Of a DNA stretch of 55,610 bases, positions 7,832-15,183 are shown piece by piece. The DNA lies in the NCBI RefSeq assembly GCF_014385105.1, contig NZ_JACRTE010000012.1, forward strand, positions 1-55,610, in the 5' to 3' direction. Under the pieces are notes generated by a model. It saw only the letters and a program-made list of their open reading frames with translations. It had not been told where the DNA came from and made no database searches. Source of the DNA: Qingrenia yutianensis. GTDB taxonomy: Bacteria > Bacillota > Clostridia > UMGS1810. Each line of letters opens with the position of its first letter. Position 1 is the stretch's first letter. The position numbers and the translations under genes are program-made.

Positions 7832-8518
7832 ATCAATACGATTAAAGATTTAATTTCGCATAATACCGAGGATTTTTATAAATTTTATTCGCTTTTGACC
7901 GAGTGGAACGAGAAAATCAACCTCACCGCGATAACCGGGGAATATGACGTTGCGACAAAGCATTTTCTCGATTGCCGTTCAATATTTGATTATGTCGATT
8001 TTGCGGACGGCGCAAAAATAATCGACGTCGGCTGCGGTGCGGGATTTCCGTCGGTGGTTATGGGAATAACAAACAGGAACCTCAAAATAACTATGCTCGA
8101 TTCATTAAACAAGCGGATAAATTTTTTAAACGAAGTTATAAGCGAGCTTAATCTTGAAAATTTATGCGCCGTTCATTCGCGCGCGGAGGATTTGGGACGC
8201 GCAAAGGAACACCGCGAAAAATACGACTTTGCGGTGTCGCGCGCGGTGGCGAATTTAGCGTCGCTCACCGAGCTTTGTATGCCGTTTGTAAAGGTCGGGG
8301 GATATTTTGTCGCATTTAAAGGTCCGAATGTTTCCGAGGAAATAGAAAACGCCGAAAATGCAATAAAACTTCTCGGCGGAAAGATAGAAAGGGTGGAAAA
8401 TTACGAAATTCCCACCACGGATTTAAAACACAATCTTGTTTTTATAAAAAAAATATCAGCCGTTTCGTCACGTTTCCCCAGAAAAAGCCCGAAACCGATA
8501 AAAGAGCCGTTGAAATAA
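7832..8518 (+). CDS. rsmG: 16S rRNA (guanine-N7)-methyltransferase RsmG, probable ATC start
   Basis: RsmG (GidB) methylates G527 of 16S rRNA using SAM. The first standard start codon in frame is TTG 7895, which would remove about 21 residues that the family normally has and has no ribosome-binding site. A perfect AGGAGG at 7819-7824 stands 7 bases before ATC 7832, which opens a reading (M)NTIKDLISHNTEDFY that aligns with the usual N-terminal helix. From there the protein is 228 residues, a normal length. Visible motifs are LLTEWNEKINLTAI, the SAM-binding IIDVGCGAGFPSVV and VSRAVANLASLTEL. Identity is certain; the ATC start is inferred. Confidence 0.87.
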   Translation: MNTIKDLISHNTEDFYKFYSLLTEWNEKINLTAITGEYDVATKHFLDCRSIFDYVDFADGAKIIDVGCGAGFPSVVMGITNRNLKITMLDSLNKRINFLNEVISELNLENLCAVHSRAEDLGRAKEHREKYDFAVSRAVANLASLTELCMPFVKVGGYFVAFKGPNVSEEIENAENAIKLLGGKIERVENYEIPTTDLKHNLVFIKKISAVSSRFPRKSPKPIKEPLK

Positions 8519-8631
8519 GGGATTTCACGGATTTTTTTGTTGTAATTTCACGAACGGTTTTTCTTCCATTTTTTGTAAAAGTATGATATTATCAATACAT
8601 AGATTACTTTTACAAATGAGGAGTGCGTTTT

Positions 8632-9462
8632 ATGGAAAGATTTTTTTCGTCAGCAAAGAACAAGGATATAAAAAACAATGTGGTTGAGGTGGATATTGAT
8701 AAAATCCGTCCCAATCCGTACCAGCCGAGAAAGGTTTTTGATTTGGCGTCGATATACGAACTTGCGGAGTCGATAAAGCATTTCGGTGTTATTCAGCCTC
8801 TTTCGGTGAGAAAGGCAAAAAAAGGCGCGTTTGAACTTATTGCCGGGGAAAGAAGGCTTCGTGCGTGCGCGTATCTCAAAATGCAGAAAGTGCCCGTTAT
8901 AGTCGTTGATATGAACGACAACGACAGCGCGGTGGTTGCTCTTATAGAAAATCTTCAGCGCAAGGATTTGACATTTTTCGAGGAGGCGGAGGCATATTTT
9001 CACCTCATCACCGAGCACGGCCTGACGCAGGAGGAATTGTCGAAAAAAGTGGGAAAAAATCAGTCGACCGTGGCGAACAAATTAAGGCTTTTAAAACTCC
9101 CGAAAGACGTTAAGGAGATAATAAAAGACCATAAACTCACCGAGCGTCACGCGCGTGCGCTTTTGAAACTTCCCGACGAAAAAATGCAAAGGTCGGTTGT
9201 GCAGAGAATTGTCAAAAACGGATACAATGTGTCGGAAAGCGAAGAAATTATAGAAAAAATTCTCTTTAAGCTGTCGGGCGGAAAAAAGGAGAAAAAAGTT
9301 TTGCGCTGTGCGGTTTTAAAGGACGTGCGCATTTTTGCCAACACCATCAAAAAAGCGGTAAGCGTTATGCGCGAATCGGGCATAGACGCGGTGTCGGAAC
9401 AGAACGAATGTGACGGATTTTACGAATATATTATAAAAATTCCCAAAAAAGTGAGTTTTTAA
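8632..9462 (+). CDS. noc: ParB/Spo0J-family nucleoid occlusion protein, Noc-like
   Basis: Noc binds scattered chromosomal sites and the membrane and blocks division over the nucleoid; ParB, the close relative, marks the origin. This 276-residue protein starts at ATG 8632, 8 bases after GAGGAG. The extreme N-terminus MERFFSSAKNK resembles the membrane-targeting amphipathic helix of Noc. Residues about 18-110 are the ParB N-domain with the CTPase-type LIAGERRLRAC box and ENLQRKDL, followed by a helix-turn-helix near 128-160 (LSKKVGKNQSTVANKLRLL). The C-terminal DVRIFANTIKKAV fits Noc. The position after rsmG also fits noc. No parA/soj follows, so Noc is preferred over ParB, but the distinction is by inference. 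Confidence 0.85.
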   Translation: MERFFSSAKNKDIKNNVVEVDIDKIRPNPYQPRKVFDLASIYELAESIKHFGVIQPLSVRKAKKGAFELIAGERRLRACAYLKMQKVPVIVVDMNDNDSAVVALIENLQRKDLTFFEEAEAYFHLITEHGLTQEELSKKVGKNQSTVANKLRLLKLPKDVKEIIKDHKLTERHARALLKLPDEKMQRSVVQRIVKNGYNVSESEEIIEKILFKLSGGKKEKKVLRCAVLKDVRIFANTIKKAVSVMRESGIDAVSEQNECDGFYEYIIKIPKKVSF

Positions 9463-9491
9463 TTGACATTTTAAACAGATAGTGATAAAAT
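9463..9491 (+). promoter_or_regulatory. Promoter of the folate transporter transcript
   Basis: TTGACA (9463-9468), 17-base spacer, TAAAAT (9486-9491). It begins immediately after the noc stop codon and leaves a leader of roughly 170 bases before folT. Confidence 0.75.
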
Positions 9492-9500
9492 CAATATATT

Positions 9501-9653
9501 GCAGAGCAGACGTTAAGCGTTGGCATACACGCTGTGCCTAAAGTGTTAAAGAATGGGAGTAGAGTCTTTAAACGAAAAGAATTTTCTTGCGATTTAACGT
9601 TCCATCCACTGTATGTATTGATTTTTATATATACTCTGTATGCTCCTGCTCAA
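9501..9653 (+). promoter_or_regulatory. Probable tetrahydrofolate (THF) riboswitch
   Basis: The leader of the folT-like gene carries sequence blocks that resemble the THF riboswitch in order: GAGCAGACG near 9504, CCTAAAGTG near 9537, GAATGGGAGTAG near 9551, and a 3' strand ending CTCCTGCTC. GAGCAG at the 5' end pairs with CTGCTC at the 3' end as P1. A hairpin (GCGT...ACGC) is inserted in the first part. The 3' strand lies just before the AAGGGAG ribosome-binding site, so translational control is likely. The assignment is from remembered consensus, not from a covariance search. Confidence 0.6.
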
Positions 9654-9672
9654 AAGAAAGGGAGTTTTTTTA

Positions 9673-10452
9673 ATGCAAAAAAATGTTACGCGAAAAATAG
9701 TGTTTACCGCGCTTATTATTGCGGTTACGGCAGCCCTAAAGTGCACGGCAAGCATAATGCTTCCGTTTGCCGGCGCAGGCGGAATGAGAATTTCGCTTTC
9801 GGTTTTCTTTTCAAAACTGCCTGCGCTTATGTTCGGTCCCGTCATCGGCGCGATGTCATCTGTTTTAAACGACGTTATACCGGCGTTTATAAAGCCCGAG
9901 GGTGCATACATACCGCTTTTGACAGTAACTGCCGCGCTCGGCGGACTTATGTGCGGATTTTTATGGAAAAAGGCAGACAAAATCAATGCGGAAAAATTTA
10001 AAAAAATATTTTTGTCCGCGGTTGTTGTTCTCGGAATTTTGGGTATAATAAACTGCGTGTTTGTAACGTTTTTTAAAGATAACGCATACAGTGTAATTAT
10101 AAAGTCTATGGGCGAAAAAAGGTACTGGTTTGTAACGCGGGGACTTTTGGCGGTATCGCTTGCAGGTGCGGCGATATTTGCGTTTGACGGACTTGTTCTC
10201 CGCAAAAATCCCGATTTTGACGAAAAATTTATAAAGCTTCTTTTGGTGCTTCTAATATCAAATTTAACCGTTACCACGCTCAATACATTTGTTTTGCGAA
10301 TGTTTATACCTCCGCTTAAAAATCTTGCGTTTTTCATTTTTTATATTCCGCGTGTTACCGAGGAGATAATTGCGACGGTTATTCAGGCATATGCAAGCGC
10401 ATATTTTCTGCGCCTTATATCAAAAATGCCGTTCGCAAAAGAGATTGTTTAA
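9673..10452 (+). CDS. folT: ECF transporter S component, folate type
   Basis: This 259-residue membrane protein should bind folate and deliver it through a shared energy-coupling module (EcfA, EcfA', EcfT) encoded elsewhere. ATG 9673 is 8 bases after AAGGGAG. About six hydrophobic segments are visible. The family block is clear: GGMRISLSVFFSKLPALMFG followed by PVIGAMSSVLNDVI, and later PLLTVTAALGGLMCGFLW. The substrate call rests on this block plus the THF-riboswitch-like leader just upstream; a different S-component substrate cannot be excluded. No ECF ATPase genes are in the window. Confidence 0.82.
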   Translation: MQKNVTRKIVFTALIIAVTAALKCTASIMLPFAGAGGMRISLSVFFSKLPALMFGPVIGAMSSVLNDVIPAFIKPEGAYIPLLTVTAALGGLMCGFLWKKADKINAEKFKKIFLSAVVVLGILGIINCVFVTFFKDNAYSVIIKSMGEKRYWFVTRGLLAVSLAGAAIFAFDGLVLRKNPDFDEKFIKLLLVLLISNLTVTTLNTFVLRMFIPPLKNLAFFIFYIPRVTEEIIATVIQAYASAYFLRLISKMPFAKEIV

Positions 10453-10496
10453 TTTTTAAAATGGGATTAAAATTTGAAAAAATGTTAAAAATACTA

Positions 10497-10525
10497 TTGA
10501 AAATGAGTTTTCAATATGCTATACT
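10497..10525 (+). promoter_or_regulatory. Promoter of the stand-alone structured RNA
   Basis: TTGAAA (10497-10502), 17-base spacer, TATACT (10520-10525). No open reading frame with a ribosome-binding site follows for almost 400 bases; the transcript should be noncoding. Confidence 0.75.
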
Positions 10526-10531
10526 AATACT

Positions 10532-10851
10532 GCGCAAGATGATAACATCTTCGGCAAGCTGGAATATAAGCTAAAAACACCCTGCTTAGTGCGTGAATAA
10601 CGGATTATATTTTAACCAACACATCTAAAAAGGAATTCTGACTCTTCTTGCGGCTGTAAACCACGCCCGCGCGGAAAAAGGCAACTTTTTACCGCGTGCG
10701 CCAAGCGAGGGAACAATAAACAAGAAGGCAGTTGTCCACCTGTTTAATTACAGGTTAGAAATGTATCCTGCGGTCTTTTGACCACTTTACGGCTCGGTGG
10801 GGTAATTTTTAAAAATTACAGCCAGACCTTTTGGGTATGGCTGTTTTGTTT
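10532..10851 (+). ncRNA. Structured noncoding RNA of about 300 nt, family not assigned
   Basis: A transcript unit with its own strong promoter and an intrinsic terminator, and no credible protein frame. Several stems can be drawn: GCGCGG-AAAAAG with CTTTTTaCCGCG around 10674-10705, CTTCTTG near 10643 with CAAGAAG near 10729, ACCTGT with ACAGGT near 10740, GGTC with GACC near 10775, and a perfect palindrome at 10802-10819. Unpaired purine-rich stretches such as GAGGGAACAATAAAC look conserved in style. The abundance of stems and the isolated unit suggest a housekeeping or regulatory RNA of the size of 6S or raiA-motif RNA. It does not show the hallmarks of tmRNA, RNase P RNA, SRP RNA, T-box or cobalamin elements that I know. 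It lies between folT and the exporter genes. Confidence 0.7.
10819..10851 (+). terminator. Intrinsic terminator of the structured RNA
   Basis: CAGCCA (10819-10824) pairs with TGGCTG (10838-10843), with ACC/GG.T extending the stem, followed by TTTTGTTT (10844-10851). Confidence 0.8.
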
Positions 10852-10872
10852 GGAATTTTAATATTTTATCTT

Positions 10873-10902
10873 TTGAATATTTTTACCTTTCACTCCTAAT
10901 AT
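10873..10902 (+). promoter_or_regulatory. Possible promoter of the exporter pair
   Basis: TTGAAT (10873-10878), 18-base spacer, TAATAT (10897-10902). The untranslated leader would be very short, about 12 bases, but just long enough to include the GGGGTG ribosome-binding site. Confidence 0.35.
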
Positions 10903-10921
10903 TAGTATGGGGTGATGAAAT

Positions 10922-11275
10922 TTGAAAAAATATTTAAAGTTTGCCGTTATAGGCATAACGGCGGGGCTTTGCAACGGACTTTTCGGTTCGGGCGGCGGAA
11001 CGGTTGCCGTGCCGTGTATGGAAAAATTTCTCGGCATCAAAAAAACCAAAGCGCACGCAAGCGCCATTGCAATAATTCTTCCGCTTACGGTTATAAGCAT
11101 ATTTTTCTACACAAAAAGGGGATTTTTCAATTTTCCGCTTGTGTGGCAAACATCGCTCGGCGGTGTGTTCGGCGGTTTAATCGGTGCGTGGGTGCTTAAA
11201 AAAATTAAACCGTACATTCTCGCACGCATATTCGGTGTATTCCTTATAATTGCGGCGGTGAGGATGGTGTTTTAA
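10922..11275 (+). CDS. Half-size TauE/SafE (TSUP) exporter, first half
   Basis: TSUP proteins move sulfite, sulfoacetate and similar anions; most are about 250 residues with two repeats of four membrane helices. This protein has 117 residues and only one repeat, with the glycine-rich signature GITAGLCNGLFGSGGGTVAV in the first helix and about four hydrophobic segments. The start is TTG 10922, 7 bases after GGGGTG. The stop TAA at 11273 is immediately followed, in the same frame, by the ATG of the second half. The two most likely form a heterodimer equal to one full-size transporter. Substrate is not deducible. Confidence 0.85.
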   Translation: MKKYLKFAVIGITAGLCNGLFGSGGGTVAVPCMEKFLGIKKTKAHASAIAIILPLTVISIFFYTKRGFFNFPLVWQTSLGGVFGGLIGAWVLKKIKPYILARIFGVFLIIAAVRMVF

Positions 11276-11635
11276 ATGCTTGTATCGGTTATTGCGGGGC
11301 TTTTGTCGGGCGTTATAAGCGGTATGGGAATAGGCGGAGGAGCGGTGCTTATACCTGCGCTGACCTTCTTTTTGAAAATTGAACAGCACACTGCGCAGTG
11401 CACGAATTTGTATTATTTTATACCAACTGCCATAGCGGCGCTGGTTATTCATATAAAAAACAAAAACATAGAATTCAAAACCGCCGTGCCGATAACGGTT
11501 TTCGGCATAATCGGCGCAGTTTTGGGTTCATTTATTGCGGTTAATATGCCGACAAAGCTTTTAAGGCGCATATTTGCGGTCTTTCTGTTTTTGATGGGCA
11601 TAAGCCAGATTATGACGAAAAAAAGCGATAGCTAA
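11276..11635 (+). CDS. Half-size TauE/SafE (TSUP) exporter, second half
   Basis: This 119-residue protein is the second four-helix repeat of a TSUP exporter, again opening with a glycine signature (GLLSGVISGMGIGGGAVLIP). Its ATG touches the stop of the first half with no gap and in the same frame, so translation probably depends on termination-reinitiation; no separate good ribosome-binding site is visible other than sequence inside the upstream gene (GGCGGTGAGGATGG). Similar split pairs are known in clostridial genomes, which favours a working two-gene form over a nonsense mutation. Confidence 0.85.
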   Translation: MLVSVIAGLLSGVISGMGIGGGAVLIPALTFFLKIEQHTAQCTNLYYFIPTAIAALVIHIKNKNIEFKTAVPITVFGIIGAVLGSFIAVNMPTKLLRRIFAVFLFLMGISQIMTKKSDS

Positions 11636-11659
11636 AAACATTTTAAGGGGCGATTTATT

Positions 11660-13072
11660 GTGACGCAAAATTCTGTTAAAAATCCTAAATTTGAACTTTT
11701 TAAAAATGAGGTACTCGGCAAGAATGTCGGCGTTTTGGGTGTCGGTGTGAGCAATCTTCCGCTTATTGAATTTTTAAACGGTCTCGGCGCGTATGTCACG
11801 GCGTTTGACAGGCGCACTGCGGATAAATTTGACGACGGTACCCTTGAAATTCTCAAGAAAAACACTAAAGGTATGGTGCTGGGCGAGGACTATCTCGACC
11901 GTCTTGACGGTATGGAAATAATTATAAAAACACCCGGTATACACCCGAACACTCCCCAGCTTGTGCGCGCGGCGGAAAACAATGTCATTGTGACGAGCGA
12001 AATGGAGATTTTTGTGAGTATTTGCCCGTGCAAAACAATCGGCGTGACGGGAAGCGACGGCAAAACGACAACCACCACGCTTATTTATGAAATGCTCAAA
12101 ACAGAGGGGTATAACTGCTACGTCGGCGGAAATATCGGCAGACCGCTTTTAGCCGACGTTGAGCTTATCACGCCTGACGATATTGTTATTTTGGAGCTTT
12201 CAAGCTTTCAGCTTCAGAGTATGGTGCACAGTCCCAACATCGCGGTTGTGACAAACATTGCACCCAATCACCTTGATTATCACAAGGATATGAACGAGTA
12301 TATCAATGCGAAAAAGAATATTTTTACGCATCAGAGTATGGACGACAAGCTTATTGTAAATATGGAAAACGAAATCACCGACGCATTTGAAAACGAGGCG
12401 TCGGGCGAGGTTGTGAAATTTTCTCTCCGCGAGCGTCCCAAGCACGGCGCATATGTTTACAGAAGCAAAATATATTTTGACGACGAGCCGATTTTGCGCA
12501 AGGCGGACATTAAGCTCCCCGGTGAGCACAATGTTGACAACTACCTTGCGGCAATATGTGCGGTTCAGGGATTGGTAAAAAAAGAAACAGTTTCAAAAGT
12601 TGCGCGCACCTTCGGCGGTGTTCCGCACAGACTGGAGCTTATACGCGAGTTTAACGGAGTTAAATTCTACAATGACTCCATTGCAAGCTCGCCCACGCGC
12701 ACCGCGGCAGGACTTCGCGCGTTTAAGAATAAGGTTATACTTATCGCCGGCGGTTACGACAAAAAAATTCCGTTCGACGGTTTCGGCGAGATTGTTGTTG
12801 AAAAAACAAAAGCGGTTGTTTTGGTGGGCGCTACAGCAGAAAAAATCCGCACCGAGATAGAAAAGACCTGCGAAAAGCACGGAACGGGCGAACCGATTAT
12901 CACGTGTTATACGCTTGAAGAAGCGGTTAAATCGGCATATTCGCTTGCAGATGACGGCGACGCTGTGCTTTTGTCGCCCGCGTGCGCAAGCTTCGATATG
13001 TTCAAAAATTTTGAAGAGCGCGGAAACGCATTCAAAGAAATTGTGGCGCTTTTGGGCAAAGAGGAATTATAG
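11660..13072 (+). CDS. murD: UDP-N-acetylmuramoyl-L-alanine--D-glutamate ligase
   Basis: MurD adds D-glutamate to UDP-MurNAc-L-Ala in peptidoglycan precursor synthesis, using ATP in the cytoplasm. The 470-residue protein starts at GTG 11660 behind AAGGGG. The N-terminal Rossmann-like domain holds VGVLGVGVSNLPLIEFLNG, the ATP-binding loop is GVTGSDGKTTTTTL near residue 135, NHLDYH occurs in the central domain, and the C-terminal domain contains SSPTRTAAGL and LLSPACASFDMFKNFEERG. Length is normal. It is the only mur gene in the window and is followed by the M42 peptidases after 42 bases. Confidence 0.96.
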   Translation: MTQNSVKNPKFELFKNEVLGKNVGVLGVGVSNLPLIEFLNGLGAYVTAFDRRTADKFDDGTLEILKKNTKGMVLGEDYLDRLDGMEIIIKTPGIHPNTPQLVRAAENNVIVTSEMEIFVSICPCKTIGVTGSDGKTTTTTLIYEMLKTEGYNCYVGGNIGRPLLADVELITPDDIVILELSSFQLQSMVHSPNIAVVTNIAPNHLDYHKDMNEYINAKKNIFTHQSMDDKLIVNMENEITDAFENEASGEVVKFSLRERPKHGAYVYRSKIYFDDEPILRKADIKLPGEHNVDNYLAAICAVQGLVKKETVSKVARTFGGVPHRLELIREFNGVKFYNDSIASSPTRTAAGLRAFKNKVILIAGGYDKKIPFDGFGEIVVEKTKAVVLVGATAEKIRTEIEKTCEKHGTGEPIITCYTLEEAVKSAYSLADDGDAVLLSPACASFDMFKNFEERGNAFKEIVALLGKEEL

Positions 13073-13114
13073 GAAAAATTGCGCCGCCGATTTGACGGCG
13101 GAACGGAGAATTTT

Positions 13115-14146
13115 ATGATTGAACAGAACATAGAAAAACTTACAAGCCTTTGCGGTGTGTCGGGAAACGAGCAAAACGTTGCCGAGGCGGTCAAAGGTAT
13201 GTTTGAAAAATACTGCGATACTGTTTATACCGACGCGCTCGGAAGCGTTATCGGCTTAAAAAAAGGTCACGGTGACGGAAAAGTTATGATAGAGGTGCAT
13301 ATTGACGAAATCGGGCTTATGGTTACAAAAATCACCGATGAAGGATTTTTGAAGTTTACCAATATCGGCGGTATCGACACGCGCATTTTGCCCGGAAATG
13401 AAGTTACCGTTCACGGCAAAAAAGACCTTTTCGGCGTTGTGGGCGCTATTGCACCGCACCTTCTTTCGGCAAAGGAATTATCAAGCGTGATACCGAAAGA
13501 AAAGCTTTTTATCGACATCGGTATGTCAAAGTCCGAGGCGGAAAAGGTTGTAAGCGTCGGCGATACCGTGACGTTTAATGCCGAATTTACAATGCTCGGC
13601 AAAAGACATATTGCGTCAAAATCGCAGGACGACAGAACAAGCGTCAGCGTGCTTTTGGAGGTTTTAAGTCAGCTTGACGAAACAAAACTTCCGTTTGATT
13701 TGTATGTTGTCGGCGCGGTTCAAGAGGAGGTAGGACTCCGCGGAAGTACGACGGTCACATACGGAATTGACCCCGATTTTGCCGTTGCGACAGACGTTTG
13801 CCACGGCGACACTCCCGATGCGTCGGAAAACACATTTCCGCTCGGTGACGGCACGGTTTTTGAGGTCGGACCGAACATTTCAAAAAAACTTGCAAAAAAT
13901 ATAATAAAGTCTATGGACGAAAACAAAATTAAATACAATATTGAGGCGTGCGGGGGCAACACCGGTACCGACGCGTGGGCAATGCAGATTTGCAAAAACG
14001 GCGTTCCGACAGCGCTTTTTTCAATTCCGCTGCGGTATATGCACACTCCGTACGAAACGGTGTGCGTTGATGATGTAAAAGAAACCGCAAACGCGATTGC
14101 ACAATTTTTAAAAGGTTTGAAAAAGGCAGGTGACGCTTTATGCTGA
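13115..14146 (+). CDS. M42-family glutamyl/leucyl aminopeptidase, paralogue 1
   Basis: M42 peptidases are cytoplasmic two-metal aminopeptidases that form dodecameric shells and trim short peptides. This 343-residue protein starts at ATG 13115 after CGGAGA. All expected ligands are visible: VHIDEIGLM (His and Asp), SQDDRTS (bridging Asp), AVQEEVGLRG (general-base Glu and ligand Glu), ATDVCHGDTP (Asp) and YMHTPYETV (His). It is first of three tandem paralogues and overlaps the next by 7 bases, so they are probably made together. Such enzymes are sometimes called cellulases by mistake; nothing here supports that. Confidence 0.92.
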   Translation: MIEQNIEKLTSLCGVSGNEQNVAEAVKGMFEKYCDTVYTDALGSVIGLKKGHGDGKVMIEVHIDEIGLMVTKITDEGFLKFTNIGGIDTRILPGNEVTVHGKKDLFGVVGAIAPHLLSAKELSSVIPKEKLFIDIGMSKSEAEKVVSVGDTVTFNAEFTMLGKRHIASKSQDDRTSVSVLLEVLSQLDETKLPFDLYVVGAVQEEVGLRGSTTVTYGIDPDFAVATDVCHGDTPDASENTFPLGDGTVFEVGPNISKKLAKNIIKSMDENKIKYNIEACGGNTGTDAWAMQICKNGVPTALFSIPLRYMHTPYETVCVDDVKETANAIAQFLKGLKKAGDALC

Positions 14147-15177
14147 AAACGCTTACCGAGATAAACGCGGTGTCGGGCGATGAGGATTTGCTCGCCGAAT
14201 TTATCGTTAAAAATATAAAGCCGTATGCAACCGATATTAAAATTGACACAATGGGCAATGTCATTGCTTTCAAAAAGGGCAGAAAAGGCGGAAAACTCAC
14301 TCATATGCTTGCGGCGCATATGGATGAGGTGGGATTTATTATCACCAAAATCACCGAAAACGGATTTTTGAAATTTGAAGAGGTCGGCGGTATAAGCGAC
14401 CAAATTCTGCTTACACAGCGTGTGGAAATCGGCGAAAATAAGGTTAAAGGCATTTTGGGCGTCAAAGCGGTGCATTTGCAGAGCAAAGACGAGCGCGAAA
14501 GCCTTATTAAAAAGAAAAATATGTATATTGATATTGGCGCGAAAGATAAAGCTGATGCGGAAAAACGCGTGAAAATCGGCGATTACGCAACGTTTTGTTC
14601 AAAATATACCGAGTTCGGAACCGACAAAATCAAAGCAAAAGCTCTGGACGACAGAGTAGGGGTTTACACCCTTTTGGAGCTTATAAAAGACGAATACGAC
14701 GAGGATATTTATTTTTGCTTTACCGTTCAGGAGGAAGTGGGACTTCGCGGTGCGAAAATTGTTTCGCACAGGCTCAATGCCGATACCTGCCTTGTGCTTG
14801 AGGGTACAAACGCGGCGGACGTTGACGGTGTTCCGAAGCATAAACAGGTTACCGTGCTCGGTGACGGCCCTGCGCTTTCGATTATGGACAGGGCGTCGAT
14901 TTCAAACAAAAAATACAACGAATTTATAGAAATTACCGCGAAAAACGAGGGACTGAAATATCAGTATAAAAAAACTGTGATGGGTGGAAACGATGCCGGC
15001 AGTGTATCGACTGCGTCGGACGGCTGTGCAACGGCGGTTATTTCGCTCCCGACAAGATATATTCATTCACCGATAAGCGTCGCGAAAAAAAGCGATATTG
15101 CCGATATGGTAAAGCTTGCGCGCGGTGTGCTTAAAAATCTTCACAAATTTGATTTGGATATGAAAGTGAGGTTTTAA
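14140..15177 (+). CDS. M42-family aminopeptidase, paralogue 2
   Basis: This 345-residue protein is a second complete M42 peptidase. It keeps AAHMDEVGFI, ALDDRVGVY, TVQEEVGLRGA and YIHSPISVA. The ligand position that is Asp in paralogue 1 is Glu here (LVLEGTNAADVDG), which is common in one M42 subgroup, so substrate preference may differ. ATG 14140 overlaps the end of paralogue 1 (ATGCTGA) and follows AGGTGA. The gene pair is likely coupled in translation and the subunits may co-assemble. Confidence 0.92.
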   Translation: MLKTLTEINAVSGDEDLLAEFIVKNIKPYATDIKIDTMGNVIAFKKGRKGGKLTHMLAAHMDEVGFIITKITENGFLKFEEVGGISDQILLTQRVEIGENKVKGILGVKAVHLQSKDERESLIKKKNMYIDIGAKDKADAEKRVKIGDYATFCSKYTEFGTDKIKAKALDDRVGVYTLLELIKDEYDEDIYFCFTVQEEVGLRGAKIVSHRLNADTCLVLEGTNAADVDGVPKHKQVTVLGDGPALSIMDRASISNKKYNEFIEITAKNEGLKYQYKKTVMGGNDAGSVSTASDGCATAVISLPTRYIHSPISVAKKSDIADMVKLARGVLKNLHKFDLDMKVRF

Positions 15178-15183
15178 ATCATT

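Noticed and set aside
10532..10851. Calling the structured RNA a T-box, cobalamin or SRP element
   Set aside because: The T-box GGTGG..CGCG pattern, the B12 box and the SRP GGTGCTGTT/GGAA-loop patterns were not found, and it is followed by its own terminator before the next gene.
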